Shown here: positions 46,592-57,745 of the stretch, piece by piece
How positions within the stretch are numbered: the first letter of the stretch is position 1
How the letters are laid out: every line of letters starts with the position of its first letter
Origin: Hyphomicrobiales bacterium
Lineage (GTDB): Bacteria; Pseudomonadota; Alphaproteobacteria; Rhizobiales; Phreatobacteraceae
Assembly (NCBI GenBank): GCA_017304475.1
Contig: JAFKKV010000009.1
Location: 310,001-374,000 of the forward strand
DNA: 64,000 bases
Direction: 5' to 3'
Notes under the pieces: model-generated
Told to the model about the DNA's origin: nothing
Seen by the model: only the letters and a program-made list of their open reading frames with translations
The model's database searches: none
Program-made: the position numbers and the translations under genes

Positions 46592-47674
46592 ATGCTTGTT
46601 CTCGGCATCGAAACGACCTGCGACGAAACGGCGGCCGCCGTGGTGCGCGTCGATGCGGCCGGAAAAGGCGAGATCCTGGCCAATGTGGTGCGTTCGCAGA
46701 TCGACGAGCATGCGCCCTATGGCGGCGTCGTGCCGGAGATCGCCGCGCGCGCCCATGTCGATCTCGTCGACCTGGTGATCGGCCAGGCGCTGCGCGAGGC
46801 CCATGTCACCGTCGACGACCTCGACGCGGTGGCGGCCGCCGGCGGTCCGGGCCTGGTCGGCGGCGTGCTCGTCGGGCTGACCACGGCCAAGGCGGTCGCG
46901 CTTGTCGCCGGCAAGCCGCTGATCGCGGTCAATCACCTGGAGGCGCATGCGCTGACCGCGCGGCTGACCGACCAGGTGGCCTTTCCCTATTTGCTGTTTC
47001 TCGCCTCGGGCGGCCACACCCAGCTGCTCGCGGTCACCGGGGTCGGGTCCTATACCAAGCTTGGCACGACCATCGACGATGCCATCGGGGAAGCCTTCGA
47101 CAAGGTCGCCAAGCTCCTGGACCTGCCCTATCCGGGTGGCCCGGAGGTGGAAAAACGCGCGCTCGACGGCGACGCCAGGCGTTTCGCTTTTCCGCGGCCG
47201 CTGGCCGGCCGGCCCAATCCGGATTTTTCGCTGTCCGGCCTGAAGACGGCGGTGCGCCAGGAGGCGGAACGCCTGGCCGGCCTCGAGGCAGGCCTGTCCG
47301 AACGCGACATCGCGGATCTCTGCGCCTCCTTCCAGATGGCGGTGGCCGATATGGTGGCCGATCGCTGCCGGGTGGCGATCAAGCTGTTCCGGGCGCGTTT
47401 CGGCGAGCCCTCGGCCCTGGTGGTGGCGGGCGGGGTCGGTGCCAACCAGACCTTGAAACGCGTGCTCGGCGCGACCGCCGAAGCGGTCGGGCTCACGCTG
47501 GTGGTGCCGCCGCCCAGGCTCTGCACGGACAATGGCGCGATGATCGCCTGGGCCGGCGCCGAGCGGCTGGCGCTGGGGCTGACCGATCCGCTCGACATCG
47601 CGCCGCGCGCCCGCTGGCCCCTGGACGCCGAGGCGGCTACGGTCGGATCGGGCCGACTGGGAGCCAAGGCATGA
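46592..47674 (+). CDS. tsaD: tRNA N6-threonylcarbamoyladenosine transferase TsaD
   Basis: A 360-residue ASKHA-fold protein that transfers the threonylcarbamoyl group to A37 of ANN-decoding tRNAs with TsaB/TsaE. The start [18 protein letters not shown], the metal-site region [17 protein letters not shown], the ATP loop [10 protein letters not shown] and the C-terminal [14 protein letters not shown] are all conserved. It overlaps gpsA by 4 bp; the tsaD-gpsA pair is common in alphaproteobacteria. Confidence 0.95.
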   Translation: MLVLGIETTCDETAAAVVRVDAAGKGEILANVVRSQIDEHAPYGGVVPEIAARAHVDLVDLVIGQALREAHVTVDDLDAVAAAGGPGLVGGVLVGLTTAKAVALVAGKPLIAVNHLEAHALTARLTDQVAFPYLLFLASGGHTQLLAVTGVGSYTKLGTTIDDAIGEAFDKVAKLLDLPYPGGPEVEKRALDGDARRFAFPRPLAGRPNPDFSLSGLKTAVRQEAERLAGLEAGLSERDIADLCASFQMAVADMVADRCRVAIKLFRARFGEPSALVVAGGVGANQTLKRVLGATAEAVGLTLVVPPPRLCTDNGAMIAWAGAERLALGLTDPLDIAPRARWPLDAEAATVGSGRLGAKA

Positions 47675-48669
47675 CATCGAACGACATTCCGTCCGTCGCC
47701 GTTCTCGGCGCGGGCGCCTGGGGGACCGCGCTCGCCAATGCCGCGGCCAGGGCCGGCCGGAGCACGGTGATCTGGGCCCGCGAGCCGGCGATCGCAGCTG
47801 AAATCAACGAGCGGCGCACCAACGAGACCCGCCTGCCGGGTGCACGCATCCAGGACCGGGTCAGCGCCACCGCCTCGCTCGCCGAGGCCGCCCGGGCGGA
47901 CATGGTGCTGGCCGTGGTACCGGCCCAGGCGCTGCGCCAGGTCTGCGAGGTGGTTGAAACGGTGATCCGCCCGGGCACGCCGCTGATCGTCTGTTCCAAG
48001 GGCATCGAGCGCGGAACCGGGCGGTTCATGACCGAGGTCGTCGAGGAGGCCGCGCCGAATGCGGTGCCGGCGATCCTGTCAGGCCCGAGTTTCGCATCCG
48101 ACGTGGAAAAGGGCCTGCCCACCGCGGTGACGGTGGCGGCCAAGGACGAGGCGCTGGCGAAACGGATCGCCGATACCTTGGGATCGCCGTCGTTCCGGCT
48201 CTATCACACCAGCGATGTGCGCGGCGTCGAGATCGGCGGCGCGGCCAAGAACGTGCTGGCGATCGCCGCCGGCATCGTCGCGGGCCGCAAGCTCGGAGCC
48301 AGTGCCGCGGCGGCGATCACCGCGCGCGGTTTCGCCGAATTGAGCCGGTTCGGCCGCGCCTTCAACGCCCGGCCGGAGACCCTGATGGGTCTTTCCGGGC
48401 TGGGCGACCTGATCCTCACCTGTTCGGGACCGCAATCGCGCAATTTCGCGCTGGGTTTCGCGCTCGGCGAGGGCAAGGGGCTCGACCTGGTGAGCGGCCG
48501 GGGAGCGCTTGCCGAAGGCGCGCTGACGGCCGAGATATTGGTGGAGACGGCACGGGCGCGCAGCATCGACATGCCGATCGCCGAGGCGATCGATGCGGTG
48601 CTGGGCGGATTGATCGATGTGAACCAGGCGATCGCGCAATTGATGGCCCGGCCCCAGAGAGCGGAGTGA
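47671..48669 (+). CDS. gpsA: NAD(P)-dependent glycerol-3-phosphate dehydrogenase
   Basis: A 332-residue enzyme that makes sn-glycerol-3-phosphate from DHAP for phospholipid synthesis, the opposite direction to GlpD at the left edge of the window. It has the NAD site [19 protein letters not shown], the block [18 protein letters not shown] and the catalytic-Lys region [16 protein letters not shown]. It overlaps tsaD by 4 bp and precedes a small gene by 3 bp. Confidence 0.95.
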   Translation: MTSNDIPSVAVLGAGAWGTALANAAARAGRSTVIWAREPAIAAEINERRTNETRLPGARIQDRVSATASLAEAARADMVLAVVPAQALRQVCEVVETVIRPGTPLIVCSKGIERGTGRFMTEVVEEAAPNAVPAILSGPSFASDVEKGLPTAVTVAAKDEALAKRIADTLGSPSFRLYHTSDVRGVEIGGAAKNVLAIAAGIVAGRKLGASAAAAITARGFAELSRFGRAFNARPETLMGLSGLGDLILTCSGPQSRNFALGFALGEGKGLDLVSGRGALAEGALTAEILVETARARSIDMPIAEAIDAVLGGLIDVNQAIAQLMARPQRAE

Positions 48670-48672
48670 GGC

Positions 48673-48960
48673 ATGACCAACTTCTTCGATAAACTGGCGC
48701 GCGGCGTCGAAGCGGCTCAGAAGGCGATGGGCGCCGAACTGGTCGCCGAGACCCACCCCTTCGACCTGACCCATTCGGTGGTGTTTCCGGTCGCCAAGCT
48801 GATGAAGCGGCGCGGCAATGGCGAGCCGATCGTGGTGATCGAGCTGTCCGACGGCAAGACCACCATGACGCTGGCCGAATTCGACCGGTTCGTCACCGAG
48901 CTGGACGCGTTCCGCAAGATCATCCCGGTTGCCGGGCAGAAGAGCCAGGGTGAGGGCTGA
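48673..48960 (+). CDS. Small hypothetical protein in the tsaD-gpsA operon
   Basis: A 95-residue soluble protein with no signal peptide or membrane segment. I recognise no family. It begins with an amphipathic helix (FFDKLARGVEAAQKAMGAEL), followed by a compact alpha/beta-looking part (PIVVIELSDGKTTMTLAEFD). The ATG at 48673 follows GGAGTGAGG. Spacing of 3 bp from gpsA and 1 bp to the EVE gene means it belongs to the operon. In many relatives this position is taken by a YciI-like protein, which this is not. Confidence 0.7.
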   Translation: MTNFFDKLARGVEAAQKAMGAELVAETHPFDLTHSVVFPVAKLMKRRGNGEPIVVIELSDGKTTMTLAEFDRFVTELDAFRKIIPVAGQKSQGEG

Positions 48961-48961
48961 C

Positions 48962-49405
48962 GTGGCGCATTGGCTGTACAAATCCGAGCCGTTCAAATGG
49001 TCGTGGGACGCCCAGGTGGCGGCCGGAGCGAAGGGCACGTTCTGGGACGGCGTGCGCAATCACACCGCCAAGCTCAACCTGATGAAGATGAAGGCCGGCG
49101 ATCGCGGCTTCTTCTACCATTCCAACGAGGGCAAGGAGATCGTCGGGGTCGTCGAGGTGATCCGCGAATCCTATCCCGACCCGGGCATTCAGCCCGGCGA
49201 ACCCTGGGTGGTCGTCGACATCAAGGCGGTGATGCCGCTGAAGACGCCGGTCTCGCTCGCCACCATCAAGGGCGAGCCGCGGCTGTCCGAGATGGCGCTG
49301 ATGAAATATTCCAGGCTTTCGGTGCAGCCGGTCACGGAAGCCGAATGGGACCTGATCTGCGTCATGGGCGGGATCGACCCGAAACAGGCCGGCGGCAGGT
49401 CCTGA
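48962..49405 (+). CDS. EVE domain-containing protein
   Basis: A 147-residue single EVE (PUA-like) domain, a fold that reads modified bases or nucleotides in DNA or RNA. It has HWLYKSEPFKWSW, GTFWDGVRNHTAKLNLMKMK, FFYHSNEGKEIVGVVEVI and PVTEAEWDLICVMGG, typical of the bacterial THYN1-like proteins. GTG at 48962, just after the preceding stop and behind GAGGG, is the best start. It is the last gene of the tsaD unit, before a strong terminator. Confidence 0.88.
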   Translation: MAHWLYKSEPFKWSWDAQVAAGAKGTFWDGVRNHTAKLNLMKMKAGDRGFFYHSNEGKEIVGVVEVIRESYPDPGIQPGEPWVVVDIKAVMPLKTPVSLATIKGEPRLSEMALMKYSRLSVQPVTEAEWDLICVMGGIDPKQAGGRS

Positions 49406-49421
49406 GTCCGGCAAGTCCTGA

Positions 49422-49455
49422 GCCCGGCAAATGCCGGGCGGCGGTGCCGCCGCCC
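49422..49455. terminator. Overlapping GC hairpins between convergent genes
   Basis: GCCCGGC-aaat-GCCGGGC at 49422-49439 and GGGCGGCG-gtgc-CGCCGCCC at 49436-49455 are two perfect stems sharing a few bases. They lie between the EVE gene (rightward) and a serine hydrolase (leftward), so they should work as a bidirectional terminator. Confidence 0.7.
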
Positions 49456-49457
49456 GG

Positions 49458-50624
49458 TCAGAGGCTGCGATAGACCTCGGTCTCGAAAGCCTTGAACAAG
49501 GCGATGACCTTCGGGTCGAAGAACGGCACGACCTGGGCCAGCAGAATGCCGGCAATGCCGTTTTCGCGGTCGATCCAGTAGAGCGTATTGGCGAAGCCGC
49601 CCCAGGCGAGCGAGCCGGCGGGCCGGCCTTCCGGCGAGGTCTCGCGGTTGATCAGGAAGCCGAGGCCCCAGCCCTGGCTCATGCCCGGCCAGAAATTGGT
49701 GTGGCGGATGCCGGTTGGCGAGCCGAGCTTCATCTCGGGCATGGCGAGGTGAGGGATCTGGTCGACGGCCATGGCCGCGACGGTTTCTGCCGCGAGGATG
49801 CGCCGGCCGTTGCCGGTCCCGTCATTGAGCAGCATGGTCAGGAAGGCGAGATAGTCGCCGGCGGTCGAATAGAGCCCGCCGCCGCCACCGAAAAATTCCG
49901 GCTGCTGCTGCACGACCATGTCGGTCGCGACCAGGGAGGCGTCTTCCTTGATGGCGTGAACGGTGGCGCGGCGCGCGTGCTGGTCCGGACCGAGCACGAA
50001 CATGGTGTCGGTCATCCCGAGCGGCTCCAGGATGTGCTCGGCGAAATAGGCCTGCAGGTCCTGGCCGCTGATCGCCTCGACGATCTGGCCGGCCCAGTCG
50101 GTGCTGATGCCATAGGCGAAGGCCTCGCCGGGATCGAACAGCAGCGGCACCGACAGGGACGCCTTCTTGCCGCTGCTGGTCGAGGGCGTGCCGGTGGCCT
50201 TGAGATATTGCCGGATGGCGGAACTGGCGAAATCGTAGCCGAAACCCGAGGTATGGGTGAGCAACTGGCGGACCGTGACGGCCTGTTTCGGCGCGCGCAG
50301 CCGCGGACTGCCGGCCTCGTCGAACCCCTCGAGCACGCCGGCCTCGCCGATCGCCGGGGCATAGCGGCTCGCCGGCGCGTCGAGGTCGAGCCTGCCTTGC
50401 TCGACCAGCTGCATGATGGCCACCGTGGTGATCGCCTTGGTCATCGAGGCGATCCAGACGACGGTGTCCGGCGTCATCGGATCCGGCTTGCCGATATCGC
50501 GCCGGCCGAAAGCGCCCTGGTAGAGCGTGCCCTGCTTGCCGCCGACGACGGCGACGACGCCCGGCATGTCGCCGCGGTCGATCGATTCCTTGAAAATGCG
50601 GTCCAGGCCAGCCAGTTTGCTCAC
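49458..50624 (-). CDS. Beta-lactamase-fold serine hydrolase (family VIII esterase-like), copy A
   Basis: A 388-residue class C beta-lactamase-related protein without a clear signal peptide, so probably cytoplasmic. The SxxK nucleophile motif is IASMTKAITTVAI near residue 59, followed by LTHTSGFGY, an FAYGIST segment at the YxN/Tyr position and a C-terminal GSLAWGGFANTLYWID with the WGG seen in family VIII esterases. It is probably an esterase rather than a beta-lactamase. GTG at 50624 is used. It forms a tandem pair with the next gene upstream. Confidence 0.85.
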   Translation of the reverse strand: MSKLAGLDRIFKESIDRGDMPGVVAVVGGKQGTLYQGAFGRRDIGKPDPMTPDTVVWIASMTKAITTVAIMQLVEQGRLDLDAPASRYAPAIGEAGVLEGFDEAGSPRLRAPKQAVTVRQLLTHTSGFGYDFASSAIRQYLKATGTPSTSSGKKASLSVPLLFDPGEAFAYGISTDWAGQIVEAISGQDLQAYFAEHILEPLGMTDTMFVLGPDQHARRATVHAIKEDASLVATDMVVQQQPEFFGGGGGLYSTAGDYLAFLTMLLNDGTGNGRRILAAETVAAMAVDQIPHLAMPEMKLGSPTGIRHTNFWPGMSQGWGLGFLINRETSPEGRPAGSLAWGGFANTLYWIDRENGIAGILLAQVVPFFDPKVIALFKAFETEVYRSL

Positions 50625-50719
50625 ACCATCCCCCAATGCGCCGGCTCCGGAGCGGCGCCGACCGGAACCATGGTCAGCCGCCCCGGGCAGGTCAATCGGT
50701 TGCGCGATCCGCCGATCGG

Positions 50720-51886
50720 CTAGGCGGCCTGCCGATAGACCTCGCTTTCGAAGGCGCGGAACAGCTTGATCGCCTCGACGTCGAAGAAGGGCAGGATCTG
50801 GGTCAGGAGGATGCCGGTGACCCGGGTCTTCGGGTCGATCCAGTAGAAAGTATTGGCAAGGCCCGCCCAGGCGAGCGAGCCGGCGGGCCGTCCCTGAGGC
50901 GAGCGGTCCCGGTTGATCAGGAAGCTCAGGCCCCAGCCCTGGCTGACTTCGGGGAAGAAATTGGCGTCGTTGGTCACCGGCGGCATGGCGGTCGCCAGGG
51001 TGCCGATCTCGATGGCCGGGATCTGGTCCCGGGACATTTCGGCGATGGTTTCGGCCTTCAGCACGCGGTTGCCGTTGCCAGTGCCGCCATTGAGAACCAT
51101 GCGGGTGAAGGCGAGATAGTCGCGGGCGGTCGAATAAAGCCCACCGCCGCCCATGAAGAATTCGGGTTCCTGCGGGATCATCATCTCGGTGGCCACCAGC
51201 CCGTCGGGCGTGCGGGCGTGGATCGGCGCATGCCTGGCGCGCTGCTCGGCGCCCATCCTGAACATGGTGTCGGTCATGCCCAGGGGCGCGAAAAGGTTAT
51301 CGGCGAAATAGGCTTCCAGCCGCTGGCCGGATACCGCTTCCACCATCTTGCCGGCCCAGTCGATCGAAATGCCATATTCGAAGACCTCGCCGGGATCGGC
51401 GACCAAGGGCGTGGTCAGGGCGATGTTCTGGCAGCCGGTCACGCCGGGCGTGCCGGTCGCCGCCATGTAGCGGGCGATATCCGGGTTCCACATGTCGTAG
51501 CTGTAGCCGGCGGTATGGGTCAGCAGGTCGCGCAGCGTGATCGCCCGTTTCGGGGCGCGCAGGCGCGGCTTGCCGTCGGCATCGAAGCCGTCGAGCACCT
51601 GGGCCCGGCCGATCTCCGCGACATGGCGGGCGGCGGGCTCGTCGAGGTCGATCCGGCCCTGTTCGACCAGCTGCATGGCGGCCGCACCGGTCACCGCCTT
51701 GGTCATCGAGGCGATCCAGACCACGGTGTCGATGGTCATGGCCTGCGGCTTGCCGATGTCGCGCTTGCCGAAGGCACCCTCATAGAGGCTGCCGTCGGGC
51801 CCTCCGACCAGGCCGATCACGCCCGGCACCTCGCCACGCTCGACCGCGCCGCCGAGAATCCCGTCCAATGCCGCAAAGCCCGTCAT
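50720..51886 (-). CDS. Beta-lactamase-fold serine hydrolase, copy B
   Basis: A 388-residue paralogue of the gene at 49458-50624, with the same length and collinear motifs: IASMTKAVTGAAAM (SxxK), LTHTAGYSYDMWN, FEYGISIDWAG and GSLAWAGLANTFYWID, where the WGG of copy A is WAG. The two run in the same direction 95 bp apart and look like a tandem duplication followed by divergence. The substrate is unknown. ATG at 51886 follows AGGGGAGGAAG. Confidence 0.85.
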   Translation of the reverse strand: MTGFAALDGILGGAVERGEVPGVIGLVGGPDGSLYEGAFGKRDIGKPQAMTIDTVVWIASMTKAVTGAAAMQLVEQGRIDLDEPAARHVAEIGRAQVLDGFDADGKPRLRAPKRAITLRDLLTHTAGYSYDMWNPDIARYMAATGTPGVTGCQNIALTTPLVADPGEVFEYGISIDWAGKMVEAVSGQRLEAYFADNLFAPLGMTDTMFRMGAEQRARHAPIHARTPDGLVATEMMIPQEPEFFMGGGGLYSTARDYLAFTRMVLNGGTGNGNRVLKAETIAEMSRDQIPAIEIGTLATAMPPVTNDANFFPEVSQGWGLSFLINRDRSPQGRPAGSLAWAGLANTFYWIDPKTRVTGILLTQILPFFDVEAIKLFRAFESEVYRQAA

Positions 51887-52177
51887 CGTCTTCCTCCCCT
51901 GTGGCGTTCAGCCTTGTCGTTTGGGAGAAAGTCTAGGGTCCGGGGGGCCCAGGTCAATTCGATCGCAAGGCAGGCCTGCTCGAAAAGACGCTAAGCCGAA
52001 AGGCGAACGACCAAAGTGTGACGCCCTCTCTCTTGAGCCGCGGGCCACCGCCGACGTATTGTCCGCGCGAAACGGAGAGGCGATCCGCATTCCAAGATCG
52101 CCCACGAGGAAACCATGCCTGCCGAAACAGCGCGTCGATCGACGCGGCGGCGGCTGCCATCGAGGAAGGAATACCTG
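51887..52177. promoter_or_regulatory. Divergent control region between serine hydrolase B and acs
   Basis: The 291-bp gap contains no credible gene. It must hold the promoters of both neighbours. I see only an AGGAAGGA ribosome-binding sequence before acs at about 52164 and no clear operator or riboswitch. Confidence 0.3.
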
Positions 52178-54130
<1,953 letters not shown>

Positions 54131-54135
54131 GGCGC

Positions 54136-54870
54136 ATGGCCGGCCAGCGCCCCGCGCTTGCCTTGACGATCAGCCTCGCGGCGGCCGTTCCGGCCGCCGC
54201 TTGCGTTTCGGATGCCGCTTTCGAGGTGCCGGGCCTGCGCGCCGACACGCCGCTGGTGCTGGCCGCCCCCGACGGCCGGCGCTTCCGGCTGGTGGCGCTT
54301 TCAGGCGAATCGGTCGTCGCGCCGGAAGGGCCGATGCGTGTCGTCTCGCTCGGCGTGACCGACCGCCACGGCCGCGTCCCCGCCCAGGTCTTCGGCCCGG
54401 CCGGCCCGATCGAAGTGGCGCTCTTGCGCGATGGCCGCGTGCGCCTGACCCCGACACGCCTTGTTCCGCGCGACTGCTGGCGGCTGTTCGAACGGGCCGA
54501 AACCGAGGCGATCCGCGCCCGGCGCGGGCTTTGGGCCGGCGAGGGCGCGCCGATCGGGGCCGCGGATGCGGACGCGCTGGCACGTGCCGCAGGCCGGTTC
54601 GCCATCGCCGAAGGCCGGGTCCGCAGCGCCCGGAGCCAGGGCCGGATCACCTATATCAACTTCGGTCCGCCCAATTCCGGTGCGCTCACGGTAACCATTT
54701 CCGATCGCGACATGGCGGCTTTCCGCGAAAGTGGGCTTGAACCTGCCGCAATCCGTGGGCAAATGCTGCGCGTGCGCGGGATCGTGACGATCCGGCGCGG
54801 TCCCTTTATCGCGGCGGCGATACCGGAGGCCATCACCATCGCGGAGCCGCCTTCCGGCGGTGCTAGGTAG
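54136..54870 (+). CDS. Secreted protein with degenerate thermonuclease (SNase-like) fold and C-terminal OB-like domain
   Basis: A 244-residue protein with a signal peptide (LALTISLAAAVPAAACVSDA; the region can be read as a Sec signal with AxA). Residues ~30-140 follow the SNase-like pattern (PLVLAAPDGRRFRLVALSG ... LFERAETEAIRARRGLWAGE), but the DAPE-type active-site segment with its Arg/Glu/Arg set is not recognisable. Residues ~150-240 (GRVRSARSQGRITYINFGPP, MLRVRGIVTIRRGPFI) look like a second OB-fold. It is probably not a nuclease and may bind nucleic acid or another ligand. It lies between acs and the M48 gene. Confidence 0.72.
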   Translation: MAGQRPALALTISLAAAVPAAACVSDAAFEVPGLRADTPLVLAAPDGRRFRLVALSGESVVAPEGPMRVVSLGVTDRHGRVPAQVFGPAGPIEVALLRDGRVRLTPTRLVPRDCWRLFERAETEAIRARRGLWAGEGAPIGAADADALARAAGRFAIAEGRVRSARSQGRITYINFGPPNSGALTVTISDRDMAAFRESGLEPAAIRGQMLRVRGIVTIRRGPFIAAAIPEAITIAEPPSGGAR

Positions 54871-54879
54871 CGGCGGACC

Positions 54880-56343
54880 GTGACTCGGTTCGGACGAGCA
54901 CAGGAGCATTTGCGTCGGGCGGTGTACCCGGCGACGCTGGCGCTCGCCCTTTTGCTGGCGGGTTGCGCGACCACGCCCGACCCCTCGGCCAACGTGCCGA
55001 CACCGGTGCCGACGCCGACCGAAGCCCGGTTGCCGCCGCTGACGACGCGCGATCATTCGCGCATCCTGGCCGCTTTCGGCGGTGAATATGACGCCGGCGC
55101 GATCGAGCGGCTGGCCAGCGAAATTCTCGACCGGCTGGGCGCGGCCTCCGATCGTCCCGACCAGCGCTACCGCCTCACCGTGCTCAATTCGCCCTCGGTC
55201 AACGCCTTCGCGCTGCCCTCGGGCCATCTCTACATCACCCGGGGCATGCTCGGGCTGATCAATGACGTCAGCGAATTCGCCGCCGTGCTCGGCCATGAAA
55301 TGGCGCATGTCTCGGCGCGCCATGCCAATCAGCGCGAGGACCAGGTGCGCACCAGCGAGCTGGTGGCCGTGATGCGCGCGCGCCTGCTGAACGATCTGGC
55401 CGGTGCCGAACAGCGCCGGGAAGCCGCGCGGGTGTCGCTCGCGAGCTTCTCGCGCGGCCAGGAGCTCGAGGCCGATGCGATCGGCGTCAAGCTCTTGGCC
55501 AAAGCGGGTTTCGATCCCTATGGCGCCTCGCGTTTCCTGCAATCGATGGAACGCAATGCCGCCATGCGCAGCCAGGCCCAGGCGGCGAGCGGCGGGCCGG
55601 ACTTCCTCGCCTCGCATCCCTCGACGCCGGAACGGATCCGCCAGGCCATCCTGGTGGCGCGGCAATATTCCGGGCCGGACGGCGTGCCGCGCGACAAGGA
55701 ACGCTATCTGCGCGCGCTGGAAGGGCTGACCTATGGCGAGGACCCGCGGCAGGGCTTCGTGCGCGGGCGCAGCTTCATCCATCCGCGCCTCGGCTTCACG
55801 GTGACGGCGCCCGAGGGCTTCACGCTGGAGAATTCGCGCTCGGCGGTGACCGGCCTCGGCCCCAACGACATGGCGATCCGGCTCGACGTGGTGCGCGTGC
55901 CGGCCAACCAGACCTTGCAGACCTATCTGGCCTCGGGCTGGATCGATGGCCTGGCGGAGAGTTCGGTGGAAGCGGTGACGGTCAACGGCTTCCAGGCGGC
56001 GACCGCGCTCGCCCGCGGGCCGGACTGGTCGTTCCGCATTTTCGTCGTGCGCTTCGGCGGCGAGGTCTATCGCCTGATCTATGCCGCGCGCGACCTCAAT
56101 GGCGAGGTCGACCAGATGTTCCGCAGCTCGATGGAGAGCTTCCGCCGCCTGACGCCGGCCGAAGCGGCGGTGCGCCAGGTGCGGATCCGCATGGTGCGCG
56201 CCGGCGAGGGCGATACGGTCGACTCTTTCGTGTCGCGCATGCAGGTCGCCGATCGTGCCGACGAGCGTTTCCGCGTGCTGAACGGGCTTGGCCCCGGCGA
56301 ACAGCCGCGTGGCGGCGAGCTGGTCAAGATCATCCAGGAATGA
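54880..56343 (+). CDS. M48 family metalloprotease lipoprotein
   Basis: A 487-residue BepA/YfgC-like zinc protease anchored by a lipobox (LLAGC, Cys29). The peptidase domain has NAFALPSGHLYITRGML, the zinc motif GHEMAHVSARH and the third ligand region GQELEADAIGVKLL. A middle domain follows, then a C-terminal segment (RAGEGDTVDSFVSRM, then LNGL and GELVKII) resembling a LysM-type or similar peptidoglycan-binding fold. Such proteases maintain outer-membrane protein and envelope quality. It starts with GTG at 54880, 10 bp after the preceding gene. Confidence 0.9.
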   Translation: MTRFGRAQEHLRRAVYPATLALALLLAGCATTPDPSANVPTPVPTPTEARLPPLTTRDHSRILAAFGGEYDAGAIERLASEILDRLGAASDRPDQRYRLTVLNSPSVNAFALPSGHLYITRGMLGLINDVSEFAAVLGHEMAHVSARHANQREDQVRTSELVAVMRARLLNDLAGAEQRREAARVSLASFSRGQELEADAIGVKLLAKAGFDPYGASRFLQSMERNAAMRSQAQAASGGPDFLASHPSTPERIRQAILVARQYSGPDGVPRDKERYLRALEGLTYGEDPRQGFVRGRSFIHPRLGFTVTAPEGFTLENSRSAVTGLGPNDMAIRLDVVRVPANQTLQTYLASGWIDGLAESSVEAVTVNGFQAATALARGPDWSFRIFVVRFGGEVYRLIYAARDLNGEVDQMFRSSMESFRRLTPAEAAVRQVRIRMVRAGEGDTVDSFVSRMQVADRADERFRVLNGLGPGEQPRGGELVKIIQE

Positions 56344-56366
56344 CCGGCGCCATTGCCGGGCGCCGG
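56344..56366. terminator. Perfect 8-bp hairpin between convergent genes
   Basis: CCGGCGCC at 56344-56351 and GGCGCCGG at 56359-56366 pair around a 7-base loop directly after the protease stop and 9 bp before the L,D-transpeptidase stop. It is positioned as a bidirectional terminator. Confidence 0.6.
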
Positions 56367-56375
56367 CGCCGGCCG

Positions 56376-56906
56376 TCAGCGGATCACCATCACGGCGTCG
56401 CGGGCGAGCCGCGGCAGGATCTTGGCGAAGGCCTCGCGCCGGATCGCCACGCAGCCGGCGGTCGGGGTGAAGCCGTCGCGCGCGCCGTGCCAGAAGATCG
56501 CGCTGCCGCGGTGGCGACGCACCGGGCGGTCGTTCCAGCCGAGTTCGACAATGACGTCGTAGAGATGGTCCGCCCGGGTCAGGCATTCCTCGGCAGTTCC
56601 GGGCGGGCGGCGGATCAGCCGGTTGTAGCGGCGGTCATGGGCATCGTCGCACCAGGCATCGTCAGTCCGGATCGGCCGTGCCGGCTGCAGGCTGCCGGGC
56701 TTGACCAGCCGGTCGCCGCGGTAGAACAGCCGCCGCAGGGGCAGGGCGGCGCGTGGCGTCGCGCCGTCGCCTTCGCGCTTGGCGCTGCGAATGCCGGAGC
56801 GGCCGAGCGCGCAGGGAAAGGCGGAGAGCCCGACATGAAGCACGCCGCGTGCCGGGCGGCCGGGCAAAGCGTGGACAAAAATACGGCTAACCAGACGTTT
56901 CGCCAT
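56376..56906 (-). CDS. L,D-transpeptidase (YkuD-like) family protein
   Basis: A 176-residue protein ending in a YkuD-type catalytic segment: AIFWHGARDGFTPTAGCVAI holds a His and the catalytic Cys. The canonical SHGC is changed to TAGC, as in a known subset of the family. Upstream blocks GVLHVGLSAFPCALGRSGI and YDVIVELGWNDRP are typical of this small subset. There is no strong signal peptide from the chosen ATG at 56906; a longer frame to 56996 exists. It could crosslink peptidoglycan or attach proteins to it. Confidence 0.8.
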   Translation of the reverse strand: MAKRLVSRIFVHALPGRPARGVLHVGLSAFPCALGRSGIRSAKREGDGATPRAALPLRRLFYRGDRLVKPGSLQPARPIRTDDAWCDDAHDRRYNRLIRRPPGTAEECLTRADHLYDVIVELGWNDRPVRRHRGSAIFWHGARDGFTPTAGCVAIRREAFAKILPRLARDAVMVIR

Positions 56907-57040
56907 TATATCGACATCCAGATCGCTAGGAGGCGTGTATGGGTTTGCATGTCGCCACCGGCGTTTGCGCCTAATGCTGTTCTGTGTCCTAGTCAAAGTG
57001 CCGCGACCACGGCCGCCCCTTCCCTTTTTTGGGTGATTCG

Positions 57041-57727
57041 ATGAGCCAAGTGCGAAAGATTCTGCTCTGCGACGACGATGCCGACATGCGCGAGGCGCTG
57101 GCGGAACAACTGGCGCTCCACGAAGAGTTCGAGACGGTCACCGCCGATTCGGCCGCCAAGGCGATCCAGGCGACCAAGGGCGAGCATCTCGACCTGCTGA
57201 TCATGGATGTCGGGCTGCCCGACATGGATGGTCGCGAGGCGGTCAAGATCATGCGCAAGGGCGGCTTCAAGAGCCCGGTGATCATGCTCACCGGCCACGA
57301 TACCGATTCGGATACGATCCTCGGCCTCGAGGCGGGCGCCAACGACTATGTCGTCAAGCCGTTCCGCTTCGCGGTGCTGCTGGCCCGCATCCGCGCCCAG
57401 CTGCGCCAGCACGAGGCGAGCGAAGACGCGGTTTTCCAGATCGGGCTCTATAGCTTCCGCCCGTCATCCAAGCTCCTGATCACCGAGAAGAACAGCAAGA
57501 TCCGGCTCACCGAAAAGGAAACCGCGATCCTGCGCTACCTCTATCGTCAGGGGCTGAAGCCGGTCTCCCGCGAGGTGCTGCTCTCCGAAGTCTGGGGCTA
57601 CAATTCGGGCGTCACCACCCATACGCTCGAAACCCATATCTATCGGCTGCGGCAGAAGATCGAGAAGGATCCAGCCAATGCCGCATTGCTGGTCACCGAA
57701 GCCGGCGGGTACAAGCTCGTCCCTTGA
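57041..57727 (+). CDS. OmpR-family response regulator
   Basis: A 228-residue response regulator. The receiver domain has the acidic pocket ILLCDDDADMREAL, the phosphoacceptor region LLIMDVGLPDMDG, TGHD and VVKPFR. The winged-helix output domain has LTEKETAILRYLYRQGLKPV and THTLETHIYRLRQKIE. The ATG at 57041 gives the standard start. It is followed 18 bp later by a cyclic-nucleotide-binding gene and then by a PAS histidine kinase that is a likely partner. Confidence 0.93.
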   Translation: MSQVRKILLCDDDADMREALAEQLALHEEFETVTADSAAKAIQATKGEHLDLLIMDVGLPDMDGREAVKIMRKGGFKSPVIMLTGHDTDSDTILGLEAGANDYVVKPFRFAVLLARIRAQLRQHEASEDAVFQIGLYSFRPSSKLLITEKNSKIRLTEKETAILRYLYRQGLKPVSREVLLSEVWGYNSGVTTHTLETHIYRLRQKIEKDPANAALLVTEAGGYKLVP

Positions 57728-57745
57728 GGGGCAAAACGGCATTCG

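Noticed and set aside
44334..46778. 814-codon open frame on the plus strand opposite hemC-hemD-mitofilin
   Set aside because: It covers three minus-strand genes with clear family motifs and has no recognisable domain.
54301..56586. 761-codon open frame on the minus strand opposite the M48 protease
   Set aside because: Composition-driven antisense frame; the plus strand has a complete lipoprotein protease with an HExxH motif.
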